64,000 nt of DNA from Capnocytophaga stomatis (lineage in GTDB: Bacteria > Bacteroidota > Bacteroidia > Flavobacteriales > Flavobacteriaceae): assembly GCF_002302635.1 (NCBI RefSeq), contig NZ_CP022387.1, positions 1,178,001 through 1,242,000 of the forward strand, read 5' to 3'. The position numbers and the translations under genes are program-made. The notes beneath the pieces were generated by a model. It saw nothing but the letters and a program-made list of their open reading frames with translations. It was not told the origin of the DNA and searched no databases. Positions within the stretch are counted from its first letter, which is position 1. Each line of letters starts with the position of its first letter. This document shows, one piece after another, positions 16,805 through 25,322 of the stretch.

Positions 16805-17752
16805 ATGGAAGAATTACACATCCGATTCAGTAATTTTTTAAAAAAACTAACCGAAAGAGCCAACGAACTCGCCCAAGAAACAAAAGCTTCAGCACAAAGT
16901 TTCTACGATGATGATATTGACAGCCACAAACGAAGTTTTTTTAACTTTAAAATGGGCATTCAGGGGCAATTTACAAGCATAATCAACAAAGCTCAGGAGG
17001 TTTTTGACAATCAAATTCAAGTTCACGAACCTACAATCAGGGAAAGACGCACGCCTGAAGGTGAAATTAAAGAAAAATGGTTTCGGAAAATTCACGATGA
17101 ATTCGAAAATTGGAAAGACCTAATCCGCGACGTATCCGAAAATGTTTTTGAAGGCGTAAAAGAGAAATCTCCCGAAGCTACTCTTCAAGAAATTGTAGAG
17201 GAATACAACCGAATCAAAGACAGTTTCCATTGTACACAATGCGGAGGAAAATTGGAAATCAACGAAATATACTTCATCTCCACTTACATACCTTGTCCGT
17301 ATTGCCAAACACAGAACACTTTTGTTCCCAGCATTAAAATGCGAGAGCTGGAGTTCATTGCTAAAGATTTGGCAGAAGAACGCACCCAAAAGGAAGAAAA
17401 ATTCTACGAAAAAACATCAAACAGCAACAGTTCCACTGCGGAAGAAACGTTCATCGCCTATTTCCGCTGGCGTTTTGCAATGTGGAGCGTAGTAAAAAGC
17501 ATTGTTCCCATACTTGAGCAAGCCAATAAAAAGGTTCTTTTTCGTGAAATGCACGACTTAACAACCTATGATGAGTACAACTTTTATGAAAACCCTGACT
17601 TATATCGAAAAATTATAAAACTTCTGACTAAAACCGAAGCGGAAGAACGAAAAATTGCCACTGAACTTCTTGAAACTCTCGGAGCAAGAGGTATCCCGCA
17701 GGAAGAATTCAATACAGTAATATCCGAGGCTAAAAGCCTATCAAACAACTAA
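16805..17752 (+). CDS. Coiled-coil protein with central zinc ribbon
   Basis: 315 residues. Helical and charged N-terminal third (KLTERANELAQETKASAQSF) predicted to form coiled coil. A zinc ribbon lies at about 142-165: CTQCGG ... CPYCQTQ (C-x2-C ... C-x2-C). The C-terminal half is helical (EETFIAYFRWRFAMWSV). No signal peptide or membrane segment. It ends the second gene run, 33 bases before the direct-repeat operator at 17785. Function unknown. Confidence 0.5.
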   Translation: MEELHIRFSNFLKKLTERANELAQETKASAQSFYDDDIDSHKRSFFNFKMGIQGQFTSIINKAQEVFDNQIQVHEPTIRERRTPEGEIKEKWFRKIHDEFENWKDLIRDVSENVFEGVKEKSPEATLQEIVEEYNRIKDSFHCTQCGGKLEINEIYFISTYIPCPYCQTQNTFVPSIKMRELEFIAKDLAEERTQKEEKFYEKTSNSNSSTAEETFIAYFRWRFAMWSVVKSIVPILEQANKKVLFREMHDLTTYDEYNFYENPDLYRKIIKLLTKTEAEERKIATELLETLGARGIPQEEFNTVISEAKSLSNN

Positions 17753-17784
17753 AAAGAACCCCGCCCATACAAAATATTTTTCGG

Positions 17785-17843
17785 TTGTAGACACTTTGTA
17801 GTCGCCCGTTTTTAGGAATTTTTATCACTCAAAAATACCTTTG
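17785..17843 (+). promoter_or_regulatory. Second copy of the TTGTAG direct-repeat operator with TACCTTTG
   Basis: TTGTAGACACTTTGTAG at 17785-17801 matches the element at 7872-7888 exactly over 17 bases, and a -7 box TACCTTTG follows at 17836-17843, 34 bases later (35 in the other copy). The gene at 17887 starts 43 bases after the box. The shared TTGTAG-N5-TTGTAG unit and fixed distance to the promoter suggest one regulator acting on both operons. Confidence 0.5.
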
Positions 17844-17886
17844 CCTCAGAGTTTAAAAAATTGTTTAACAAATAAAACGTAAAATT

Positions 17887-18435
17887 ATGTTCGGAGATTT
17901 AATGAAAAAAATGCAAGAAGAAATGAAAAAGGCAATGGGTGATAACTTCCAAATGAACATCCCCGAGGGCTTGAACCAAGAAGGCGGATGGAACGAAGAA
18001 GAAGGTGTTTACTATGCCAAAGGTTCTTTTGATGACGAAGTGGAGTACAACAACGAAATCGTTTGTATTACCAACGTAACGCTTGACAATATGGAAGAGA
18101 TGAACGAGGCAATGGACGACAAAGATTATGCCCGTGCCGAGCAGGTTCGTCTGGAATGGATTAAAAACATTCCAAACTACATCGCTCAGGTGAACGAATT
18201 AGGAGCGTACAACGGTGACGATATGCTACAAAAGGCTGCCATCAAGTACTTTGAGTCATTCGATTTCCTGATGAAAAACGGCTACCAAAAGCTCATCGCT
18301 ATGCGTTTGGCAGGCAAAAGAGGCACTCCTGAGGAACAAGCTCAACTGAAAGAAAACAACAACTTGATGCAAAAGTTCGCCGATAAATTCAACGAAGTTA
18401 GCGATGACTTCCTTGAAAAACACGAAGACGACTAA
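17887..18435 (+). CDS. GGWNEEEGVYYAKG-family protein, short form
   Basis: 182 residues, acidic, cytoplasmic. A Met/Lys-rich N-terminal helix precedes GGWNEEEGVYYAKGSFDDEV; the rest is helical (NMEEMNEAMDDKDYARAEQVR ... GKRGTPEEQAQLKENN). The same domain forms the N-terminal half of the protein at 21638-22765 at high identity, so one is probably a copy of the other. The family is not one I can name; the partner's second domain looks like DUF6620. It is the first gene behind the promoter at 17836. Confidence 0.5.
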   Translation: MFGDLMKKMQEEMKKAMGDNFQMNIPEGLNQEGGWNEEEGVYYAKGSFDDEVEYNNEIVCITNVTLDNMEEMNEAMDDKDYARAEQVRLEWIKNIPNYIAQVNELGAYNGDDMLQKAAIKYFESFDFLMKNGYQKLIAMRLAGKRGTPEEQAQLKENNNLMQKFADKFNEVSDDFLEKHEDD

Positions 18436-18989
18436 AAGTACAAACGATGCTCTGACAATGAATTTCGTAGAGAAGCTCATTTTCTATGAAATTCTTTATT
18501 CTTACCGAAGAATTTAGCCCATAAAAAGCATTTTCGCAGAAATTTCAGCACTAAACTTAGCTCATTTTCACAGAAAATTCAACAAAAAATCTTATTCTTT
18601 CATCGGAAGAGACAAAAAATCACAGAAAACAGACCAAAAACAGAGACAAAAAGCTCATTTTTTCAAAACAACAGCTTCAACCGATGGTCGGTGAAGGTGT
18701 TGCTCGCGAACAACAGTCCAAACCGATACCCGATGAGGCTGTTGTTCGCAAATTTCAGCTTCAACCGGCAGAGGAATATCGTGTTGATTGCAAACAACAG
18801 CTTCAACCTGCGGTCGGTAGAGGTGTTGCTCAAGAAAAATAGCAAGAAATGAGTCCATAAATCTATTTTTTGTGTTATTTTTACATCAAATCTATGGTGG
18901 TTAAATTCTTACTTTATAAAGTCAGTTGTAAATCTATACAGAAAATATAAAATCTTATCAAAAAACGATTTCTTTAAAAATAAAAAATA
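18436..18989 (+). other. Gene-free stretch with decaying repeats
   Basis: No credible gene with a start codon. AGCTCATTTT recurs near 18474, 18559 and 18652 in slowly decaying copies with related GAAATTC/AAAATTC tails. Four 42-base stem-loop units follow at 18667-18834. One + strand frame is open from about 18490 to 18852 but has no ATG and seems to exist only because the repeat unit is a multiple of three. The last 150 bases are A/T-rich leader of the next gene. Confidence 0.6.
18667..18834. repeat. Four tandem 42-bp units, each a stem-loop
   Basis: Units start at 18667, 18709, 18751 and 18793, each exactly 42 bases. Each opens with AACAACAGCTTCAACC or a variant (unit 3 is the most diverged) and ends in GTGTTG-x-T-x-G. 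Within unit 1, CAACAGCTTCAACCGA pairs with TCGGTGAAGGTGTTG around a three-base loop, giving a long imperfect hairpin. The array is open in one frame on each strand as 14-residue repeats (for example NNSFNRWSVKVLLA on + and EQHLHRPSVEAVV on -). Much richer in G+C than the flanks. Confidence 0.75.
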
Positions 18990-20339
18990 ATGGATTACAG
19001 CAATCAAATAGCCAGAATCAAAGAAAAACTACAACAAGCCAAAGAAGTTGATAAAAAACTTGAAGTTTTTGGAGCAAGAAGTCATAAATATGAAATAGGT
19101 TCGCCTCTTTCTAAAGAAAAACTGAAGGAATTAGAACAAAAACATCAAATTTCATTGCCTGAATGCTTCCGAAATTTCCTTCTGCACGTCGGAAATGGTG
19201 GAAAAAAGAAAAAAGAAAGCGGTGCTGCTCCCTTCTACGGGCTGTATCCTATTGAACAATGCATTGAGGAGAGTGAAGACCGTTTCAAATTTCCGTGCGT
19301 TGTATATCCAAAGATAAGCTACGAACATTGGGATAACATAATCACGAAACTTATTGATGACGAAGACATTTCTGATGAAGAGTACGACCGTGAAATGGAC
19401 AAAGCCTTTGGTTCGCTGCTCACTTTTGGCACGCAAGGCTGTACCTATGACACTGCCATCGTGCTGGAAGGTAAGTATCGCGGACGGATTGTAAATATTG
19501 ACCTCGACTTTCAAAAACCGCACTTCGCTTTTGAGGAAAATTTCTTGGATTGGTACGAACGGTGGCTCGATGAGATAATTTCGGGCGAAATTTTGTATCA
19601 AACGAATGGATTTAGCTATCAAATGGGCGGAAGTGCCGAAGAATTGCTTTCCATTTTTGAAAATGCTTCTGAAAAAGAAGAAAAAACCGATGCCTTATTA
19701 GGACTTTATTGTAAAAAACCGCCTCTTTCTGCAGCTGTTTTAAATAAAGTTGAAGATTACATACAAAAGGAAGATACGTACTTTGAGTATTTTGTTACTA
19801 TTTTATGTATTTCTGATTTTGAGCGAGCCAAAAAGTACTTTCCACAGCTTGCCGAGCGTAATTTATTACGATTTTTTCAGAATATTTATTGGTATTCCAA
19901 AGATAAGAAGCAAGACAGCCGAGATTTATTGCCAATCATTCTCGAAAAATTACCCAATATCACCGATGAAGAGATTTTCCGTTTCTGTGGCTATGTGTTG
20001 AGAGAAACGGACTTGGATTATGGCGAGTGGATTATCTCATTTACCGAAAACAAAGATTATAAAATTCGGTCATCTACCTTGTATATGTTGGGGCAGTTGA
20101 AAAACAAAGAAAAGTACTTGGATACTTTCATAAAAGATTTGTATGATGAAGAACCGTCTGTGGTAACCGAGGCACTACGAGCATTAAACGGCATCAAAAA
20201 CGAGGCGTTGCTTCCGCATTACAGGCAAGTCGCCAATCGTTTCCCGAAAGAAGACGAAGATTATGTTTATTGCAACCTCAATCACCGACTGAAAGAATTT
20301 GGGCTAACTGTTAATGAAATTCTGAAAATGAATTTTTGA
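18990..20339 (+). CDS. SMI1/KNR4 (SUKH) protein with helical-repeat C-terminal half
   Basis: 449 residues. The SUKH domain (about 45-200) shows LKELEQKHQISLPECFRNFL, then HVGNGG, APFYGLYPIEQ, FGTQGCTYDTAIVLEG and the closing FLDWYERWLDEII. Residues 215-449 are helical and HEAT-like (IRSSTLYMLGQLKNKEKYLD, EPSVVTEALRALNGIKNEALL), so the domain order is SUKH plus armadillo/HEAT-type solenoid. SUKH-HEAT fusions are known from immunity loci. It lies behind the 42-base repeat array and is probably transcribed apart from the earlier operons. Confidence 0.7.
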   Translation: MDYSNQIARIKEKLQQAKEVDKKLEVFGARSHKYEIGSPLSKEKLKELEQKHQISLPECFRNFLLHVGNGGKKKKESGAAPFYGLYPIEQCIEESEDRFKFPCVVYPKISYEHWDNIITKLIDDEDISDEEYDREMDKAFGSLLTFGTQGCTYDTAIVLEGKYRGRIVNIDLDFQKPHFAFEENFLDWYERWLDEIISGEILYQTNGFSYQMGGSAEELLSIFENASEKEEKTDALLGLYCKKPPLSAAVLNKVEDYIQKEDTYFEYFVTILCISDFERAKKYFPQLAERNLLRFFQNIYWYSKDKKQDSRDLLPIILEKLPNITDEEIFRFCGYVLRETDLDYGEWIISFTENKDYKIRSSTLYMLGQLKNKEKYLDTFIKDLYDEEPSVVTEALRALNGIKNEALLPHYRQVANRFPKEDEDYVYCNLNHRLKEFGLTVNEILKMNF

Positions 20340-20352
20340 ATGAATTTTAGCG

Positions 20353-20360
20353 TATATTTG
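20353..20360 (+). promoter_or_regulatory. Promoter -7 box TATATTTG
   Basis: TATATTTG fits the Bacteroidota TAnnTTTG box and lies 62 bases before the ATG at 20423. A TTTG at 20335-20338 is only 14 bases upstream, closer than the usual 17-21, so the -33 element is weak. It probably drives the three genes 20423-22765. Confidence 0.4.
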
Positions 20361-20422
20361 TGGACAAAAGCCATAAAAAGCATACATTTTTATAATATCT
20401 ATCAACTGATTAAAGAACGCCG

Positions 20423-20848
20423 ATGAAAATTATAGATACTGCTAATGGGGATTTCCTTCTGCTGAAAGATGTTGTTATAAATCAGGCAACGACTTACACA
20501 CAACTGAGAGAACAATTTCCTGATAACAAATATTGGGAAGTAGGGACGGGCTATTTTTGGATTTATTTTTATGACATTATTGTAGAACAGCAGAAATTTT
20601 ATGTAGATATTTGCTTTAAAGGAGAGCAATTGAACAGAATTATATTTGAATTTAAAGGCATTTATGAAAAAGATTACTCTTGGGAAGATTTCGATGAAAA
20701 GAAAGAATTAAAAAAGAAGAAATCATACGAAAAGTGGATTGCCAAAACACTTGGAGATACGGAATTTCCTTGGGGAAGAGTACACGCTTTTTATGACCCG
20801 AAGAGTTGCTCCACCGGAATCATTTTAAATTATAAAGAACAGAAGTAA
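20423..20848 (+). CDS. Unrecognised protein, immunity-island type
   Basis: 141 residues, beta-rich first half with many aromatics (YFWIYFYDIIVEQQKFYVDICF), a charged helical centre, and an end reading LGDTEFPWGRVHAFYDPKSCSTGIIL. The 'F-P-W-G-x-V ... Y-D-P-x-S/G-x-x-x-x-I' ending is shared by small immunity-neighbourhood proteins. No signal peptide. Family name not known to me. It is 12 bases ahead of a SUKH gene. Confidence 0.45.
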   Translation: MKIIDTANGDFLLLKDVVINQATTYTQLREQFPDNKYWEVGTGYFWIYFYDIIVEQQKFYVDICFKGEQLNRIIFEFKGIYEKDYSWEDFDEKKELKKKKSYEKWIAKTLGDTEFPWGRVHAFYDPKSCSTGIILNYKEQK

Positions 20849-20860
20849 AACAACAAACAA

Positions 20861-21592
20861 ATGCTGGAAACACTAACAGAAATCAAGAAAATATATCAAC
20901 TTCCGGAAAGCGAATACACAGGATTTTCAGAAAAAGAGCTACTTTCGGCAGAAAAACGCTTGAACATCACATTTCCGAAGGCTTTTCGGGAATATTATCT
21001 GCAAATGGGCAAGACTGAAAGCATTAACCAGTCGCATAACTATTTATTTTCTCCTGAAAAAATAGACTTTGACGGAGATTTTCTCTGCTTTTATGAGGAA
21101 AATCAAGGTGTTGCTTATTGGGGAATTCACAAAAACGATTTGCATTTGGATAATCCGCCTGTTTGGGGAAATTACGGTTCTGAAATACAGCCTAATTGGG
21201 TGTTACAAACCGAAAAAACTTCTGATTTCTGGCTTTATATGGCAATCTACAATGGCGTTTTGGGCGGACTTACCTATAATGCCAATGCGTTGGGAAGTAT
21301 TTTTTCAGAAGAATCATATCTCAGCCCTGAAGTTGTAACATATGTCCGAGAAAATTTCAAAAAAATTGAGGAAATCAGCTTTGTTGAGCAAGAAATTTTT
21401 CAAAATCATTCAGCGGTTATTAGTATCAGTTTCAAAGTTGAAGATAATCGGCAAGAGCAAGCAACGGCTTTGTTCTTAGGAAGCTCAAACCAAGAGGAAT
21501 TTGATGATTTGCTGGACACTTTGGAGGATTTAGGCTTGCAATGGTCATATATTTCCTACGAAGATGATGATAATTGGGAAGACGAAGAATAA
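20861..21592 (+). CDS. SMI1/KNR4 (SUKH) immunity protein
   Basis: 243 residues. Clear SUKH features: LLSAEKRLNITFPKAFREYYL (E-x-x-L-x-I-x-F-P-x-A-x-R-E-Y-Y), then FLCFYEENQGVAYWGI and DLHLDNPPVW in the centre. The C-terminal third is acidic and ends SYEDDDNWEDEE. This fits the SUKH subgroup with a Y-E-E-N-Q-G-V-x-Y-W-G-I strand, found beside polymorphic toxins. It acts in the cytoplasm. Confidence 0.75.
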   Translation: MLETLTEIKKIYQLPESEYTGFSEKELLSAEKRLNITFPKAFREYYLQMGKTESINQSHNYLFSPEKIDFDGDFLCFYEENQGVAYWGIHKNDLHLDNPPVWGNYGSEIQPNWVLQTEKTSDFWLYMAIYNGVLGGLTYNANALGSIFSEESYLSPEVVTYVRENFKKIEEISFVEQEIFQNHSAVISISFKVEDNRQEQATALFLGSSNQEEFDDLLDTLEDLGLQWSYISYEDDDNWEDEE

Positions 21593-21637
21593 ATTTTTAT
21601 CAAAGCGAGTATTTTTATAATCAAAAAACAAACAATT

Positions 21638-22765
21638 ATGTTCGGAAAATTTTTCAATAAATCAAAAAAAGAAGAAAAACCCTTCCAAGGAGGATGGAAT
21701 GAGGAAGAAGGTGTGTACTATGCCAAAGGCTCCTACGATAATGAGGTAGAATACAATAATGAAATCATTTGTATCATCAATAAATGTGATTACAATATGG
21801 AAGATATGAATGAAGCGATGGATGATAAAGATTACGTTCGTGCCGAAAAAGTCAGGCTACAATGGAAAAAAGATTTACAGCATTACATAAACGAAGTAAA
21901 ACATCTTGGAGCGTACAAGGGAGATAATTCTTTTATTGAAGCCGCCATTAAATTCTTCCGGTTTTATGACGAACTGATGGATAACGGTTATAAAATTCTT
22001 ATACAACTACGAGCTGAAGGCAAACGAGGCACACCTGAAGAACAAGCCCAGCTGAAAGAAAACAACAAACGTATTCAAAAGAATATGGACAAACTGAATC
22101 GTTTCAGCGATGAATTCCTTGAACGACACGGCTACGAAGATGACGACGATGAAGATGATGATTACGATGAACAAAATCCGGTAAATTACAGCGGATTTGT
22201 TAATCCGTTTATGAATATAACACACGATGCCAATAATCCGTTATTGCAACCCATCCACGGAGTTTCGCTTCAGGATTATGCTGCTGCCGCTGCCAATATG
22301 GCAAACGGAATGACCGATGAGCAAGTTTGTAAAAGGTTAGGCATTGAACTTCCGTTATGGGACGAAGCCAATCAGCTTTGGATAAAACGAATGCAGCAAG
22401 ACACCTCTTTTACTGTGATGTCGCTTTATGGGCAATACTTTGGTCAAGCTCATTCTCACCCGAAATTTGGTAAACAAGCCAACAATCAACCAAAAGATGA
22501 TTATCTCACACGAATTTCCACCGATGAAAAGTTCTATTACGAGCTTTGCGGAGCAAGGCAAGCCGCATACGAAGCAGGATTAGATGGAGCACAATGGATT
22601 GAGGACAATTACGGAATTTCACTTGGTGATTTTCAAAGTGTGGCAATGAAATGGATGAGCAATATGATTAATATGCTTCCGTATCAGCAGCAAAAGCAAA
22701 AAGAATACGCCAAAAAATTCGCTGAAGAAAGCGGAGGCAATATCGCCGATGACATCGAATTTTAA
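21638..22765 (+). CDS. GGWNEEEGVYYAKG-family protein fused to a DUF6620-like domain
   Basis: 375 residues. Residues 18-165 repeat the protein at 17887-18435 (GGWNEEEGVYYAKGSYDNEV, GKRGTPEEQAQLKENN). An acidic linker (about 168-180, mostly D and E) leads to a second domain at 190-375 with PIHGVSLQDYAAAAANMANG, CKRLGIELPLWDEANQLW and YGISLGDFQSVAMKW. The P-I-H-G-x-S-L-x-D-Y-A-A-A-x-A opening is what I recall of DUF6620; the name is tentative. It is the last gene of the island, followed by a strong terminator. Confidence 0.5.
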   Translation: MFGKFFNKSKKEEKPFQGGWNEEEGVYYAKGSYDNEVEYNNEIICIINKCDYNMEDMNEAMDDKDYVRAEKVRLQWKKDLQHYINEVKHLGAYKGDNSFIEAAIKFFRFYDELMDNGYKILIQLRAEGKRGTPEEQAQLKENNKRIQKNMDKLNRFSDEFLERHGYEDDDDEDDDYDEQNPVNYSGFVNPFMNITHDANNPLLQPIHGVSLQDYAAAAANMANGMTDEQVCKRLGIELPLWDEANQLWIKRMQQDTSFTVMSLYGQYFGQAHSHPKFGKQANNQPKDDYLTRISTDEKFYYELCGARQAAYEAGLDGAQWIEDNYGISLGDFQSVAMKWMSNMINMLPYQQQKQKEYAKKFAEESGGNIADDIEF

Positions 22766-22773
22766 GCAAACAT

Positions 22774-22815
22774 AAAAACAGAACGCTTTTGGAGGTAAAA
22801 GTGTTCTGTTTTTAG
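22774..22815 (+). terminator. Rho-independent terminator
   Basis: AAAACAGAACGCTTTT pairs with AAAAGTGTTCTGTTTT around a short loop and is followed by TTTAGTTT. It lies 9 bases after the last gene of the immunity island. Confidence 0.8.
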
Positions 22816-23034
22816 TTTATTTTAAAAAGTTTTCACTCAAAAACAAGCAAAAGAAATCCTTAAAAATAACAACTCTATCCTTTTAATCTCACCTTCAATC
22901 ATTAAAATTATGACGATGATTACCTCATTTTGTTTTTTCACAAAAATTTGTTAATATTCAGTATTTCCGTTGATTTACTCTTTTATTTCTTAAAAAACAA
23001 ACGTACATTTGCGAGCGTTTTAAAAAAATATTGA
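22816..23034 (+). promoter_or_regulatory. Promoter region of the 23035 lipoprotein, TACATTTG at 23004-23011
   Basis: TACATTTG at 23004-23011 fits the TAnnTTTG box and is 23 bases before the ATG. No TTTG is found at the usual distance upstream, so the -33 element is unclear. The rest of the stretch is A/T-rich without another signal that I can support. Confidence 0.45.
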
Positions 23035-24204
23035 ATGATGAGAAAGAGATTTTTATGCGGAATTTTAATTAGTGGTTTATTTTTAACTTCTTGCGAAAAG
23101 GAAAAAGACAATCCTGAACCAAAAAAACAACAACAAACAGAAAATCCTACCTTAAACCGAAAAGGTGAAAGAAAAATAAAAGAAATACAAGCCGTTTCTA
23201 CAAAGTACTTTTATGATGACGAAACCCAATCGGAGATTTCAGTAAAAGAAAATTATGAAACATACTTTACTTACACCAATAACCAAATAACAAACGTAGC
23301 AGTCACTAAAAATAACGAGCAATTCTATTCTTCTGAAATTAGCTATCAAGGTGAAAACATCTTTGCTAAAATAACCGAAGATGAACAAGAAAGAAATATC
23401 ACCCTTTCATTAAACGAAAAAGCGAACGTCACTAAAAGAGAATACAAAGAGGAAGATTCATTGTACGTTTCCGAGTTTGGTTACAATGATAAAGAACAGT
23501 TGATAAGCAATTCGCCTTACAAATACCATTGGGACAATGAAAATATGGTTAAAGTAACCAATGGAAAGGAAACTATCAATTATACTTACTACGATACGGA
23601 AAATAAAAATCAATTTTTATTAACTTTCTTTATAAATGATGATTGGGCTTTAGGATACTTAAACTATTTTAAAGATTTATATCCGTTTAATTGGGGAAAA
23701 CCATCTAAAAATTTGGTAAAATCAATCGTAAAAGAAGAAAACAATGCTGTAAAATATAGCAAATCGGAACGGGATTTTGAATATGTTTACGATAATGACT
23801 ATATCACAGAAATAAAAGAAAAAAGATTTTTGCATTATTACTCAAAACAGATAAAAGAAAGCAAATTTACTGACAAGGATAGTGAAAAAATCAGCGAATT
23901 GTGGGAAGAAGTTCAGGAAACTATGCAACAAATTGATGATTTCACAGAAAGAGGACGCAGATATCAAATCCTTACAAATTCCAGCTTAGGAAATGTTCAT
24001 CAATTTGTGGTTGTTATCCGCAGGCACGAAAGAGGAAACATAAACGGAAGTGACTACGTTCCGTATGATGAAATAGAAAAATACGATTTCTCGTACACAC
24101 AAAACGAAGACGAAAAAACATTCACTTCTCTGACAAAAATTCACACGACAAGCACTACCAATGTTCAAAAAGCTGAAACTACATACAAAATTATTTATGA
24201 ATAA
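23035..24204 (+). CDS. Outer-surface or periplasmic lipoprotein, YD-repeat/DUF4595-like
   Basis: 389 residues. Basic N terminus, hydrophobic stretch and a lipobox LFLTSC (Cys at residue 20) followed by acidic residues (EKEKDN), which in Bacteroidota favours export to the surface. The body is beta-rich with repeats of the kind Y-x-Y-x-x-N-x-I-T/x (YFTYTNNQITN, FEYVYDNDYITEI, YHWDNENMVKV), reminiscent of YD-repeat and DUF4595 lipoproteins of Bacteroidota. Ligand unknown. It has its own promoter and terminator. Confidence 0.6.
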   Translation: MMRKRFLCGILISGLFLTSCEKEKDNPEPKKQQQTENPTLNRKGERKIKEIQAVSTKYFYDDETQSEISVKENYETYFTYTNNQITNVAVTKNNEQFYSSEISYQGENIFAKITEDEQERNITLSLNEKANVTKREYKEEDSLYVSEFGYNDKEQLISNSPYKYHWDNENMVKVTNGKETINYTYYDTENKNQFLLTFFINDDWALGYLNYFKDLYPFNWGKPSKNLVKSIVKEENNAVKYSKSERDFEYVYDNDYITEIKEKRFLHYYSKQIKESKFTDKDSEKISELWEEVQETMQQIDDFTERGRRYQILTNSSLGNVHQFVVVIRRHERGNINGSDYVPYDEIEKYDFSYTQNEDEKTFTSLTKIHTTSTTNVQKAETTYKIIYE

Positions 24205-24207
24205 TAA

Positions 24208-24240
24208 AAATGCGACCTGAATCAGGTCGCATTTCTTTTT
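24208..24240 (+). terminator. Bidirectional Rho-independent terminator
   Basis: A perfect stem, AAATGCGACCTGA pairing with TCAGGTCGCATTT, is followed by CTTTTT on the + strand and preceded by A-runs that serve the - strand. It lies between the convergent genes ending at 24204 and 24253. Confidence 0.85.
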
Positions 24241-24252
24241 AAGTGTTTCTGT

Positions 24253-24996
24253 TTACTGTTCTTTTGAATTTGAATCCTTTGAATTCTTTCTCTTATCCCT
24301 TGCCCCGCTTCTGCGTTTTACAGCGGCATTGTTATCTTCAATGATTTGTGCCACAGTGGCCGAAAAACTACCGTATTTATCGGCATTTACTAATTGCACT
24401 GCTATAAGATAAGGCACTAATTTGGTGTTGATAACAGTAATCAGCACTTTTTTAAGCTCCGAAGCTGTGGGCTTTTGTGATTGAGCTACTAACGTTTTCT
24501 CGTACTCCAAACGCATTTCGTTGAAGTTTTTTTGGGCATTGCGAAGCTCCGAAATACATTCCGAAACCCCTACAAGTGTTGAAATATCGCTTTCCAATTC
24601 CGTAGCAGAGAAATCTTGTAAAAGTGATTCAGTAAGCGATGATTGATTAGCATAACTTTCACGCGTAATTGATACGCCATATTTTGAAAATACCTTATAT
24701 AATTTCTCTCCTGCTTCCTTCAGTTTCGGAATAGGCATCGACTGATAACCTTTTAATATATTGTTTAATGAACGAATCATTTTACCACGTGCATTATCAA
24801 CCTCTTCAAGTTTTGAAACAATTACATCACGTTTTATAGCCTCTATAATTTGTTCCGAAAGTGTTTCAATTTCCTCAAAGAGTGAAACTAAAAAAGCATC
24901 ATCAGCAAAAGATGTTTCTTTCTTAAAAAGCACTACCAATCGCTCAGAAACATCTCCTATTTCAGTAGTTTTAGATGTTGTAAATAGTTTTTTCAT
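24253..24996 (-). CDS. DUF6261-like helical protein
   Basis: 247 residues, almost all helical, no signal peptide. The start (MKKLFTTSKTTEIGDVSERL) and the long helices (LLQDFSATELESDISTLVGVSE, KKVLITVINTKLVPYLIAVQ) match Bacteroidota proteins annotated DUF6261, whose members often occur in multiple copies and have no known role. The C terminus is basic (VKRRSGARDKRKNSKD), unlike the acidic rest. Monocistronic. Confidence 0.5.
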   Translation of the reverse strand: MKKLFTTSKTTEIGDVSERLVVLFKKETSFADDAFLVSLFEEIETLSEQIIEAIKRDVIVSKLEEVDNARGKMIRSLNNILKGYQSMPIPKLKEAGEKLYKVFSKYGVSITRESYANQSSLTESLLQDFSATELESDISTLVGVSECISELRNAQKNFNEMRLEYEKTLVAQSQKPTASELKKVLITVINTKLVPYLIAVQLVNADKYGSFSATVAQIIEDNNAAVKRRSGARDKRKNSKDSNSKEQ

Positions 24997-25322
24997 CGGT
25001 TATACAAATTTTAAAGTTAAATAATTACTAATTAGTTCATTACAAACTTAATAAAAATCCTTTTTAAATGCAATACGCTTTAATGTTAATTCTCTTTTCT
25101 TTAACTTTTATGATTATCTTTTCGTTAAAATTTTCTATAGATTGCTTGTAACCTTAACGAATTGCTATGAATTTCATTTAAGAAGAAAAATAAATCGAAA
25201 TCATTCAGTTACATTCTTCTATTTTTCTGATTTGGCTTATTACTAAAACTAAATTTATAATTACTTTCAAAATTTCAGCAAGAAGATTATTTTCTTTCTT
25301 AGTTTAGCTTTTAGTTTAGCAT

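Noticed and set aside
18667-18834. CRISPR array
   Set aside because: The units are contiguous and diverged from one another, with no unique spacers between constant repeats and no cas genes nearby.
18655-18858. Reverse-strand frame of 67 residues made of 14-residue repeats
   Set aside because: It exists because the 42-base unit is a multiple of three; the opposite strand is open as well and neither resembles a known protein.
22136-22180. Low-complexity GAT/GAC run as a variable tract
   Set aside because: It encodes the acidic linker between two domains and is too irregular for slippage.
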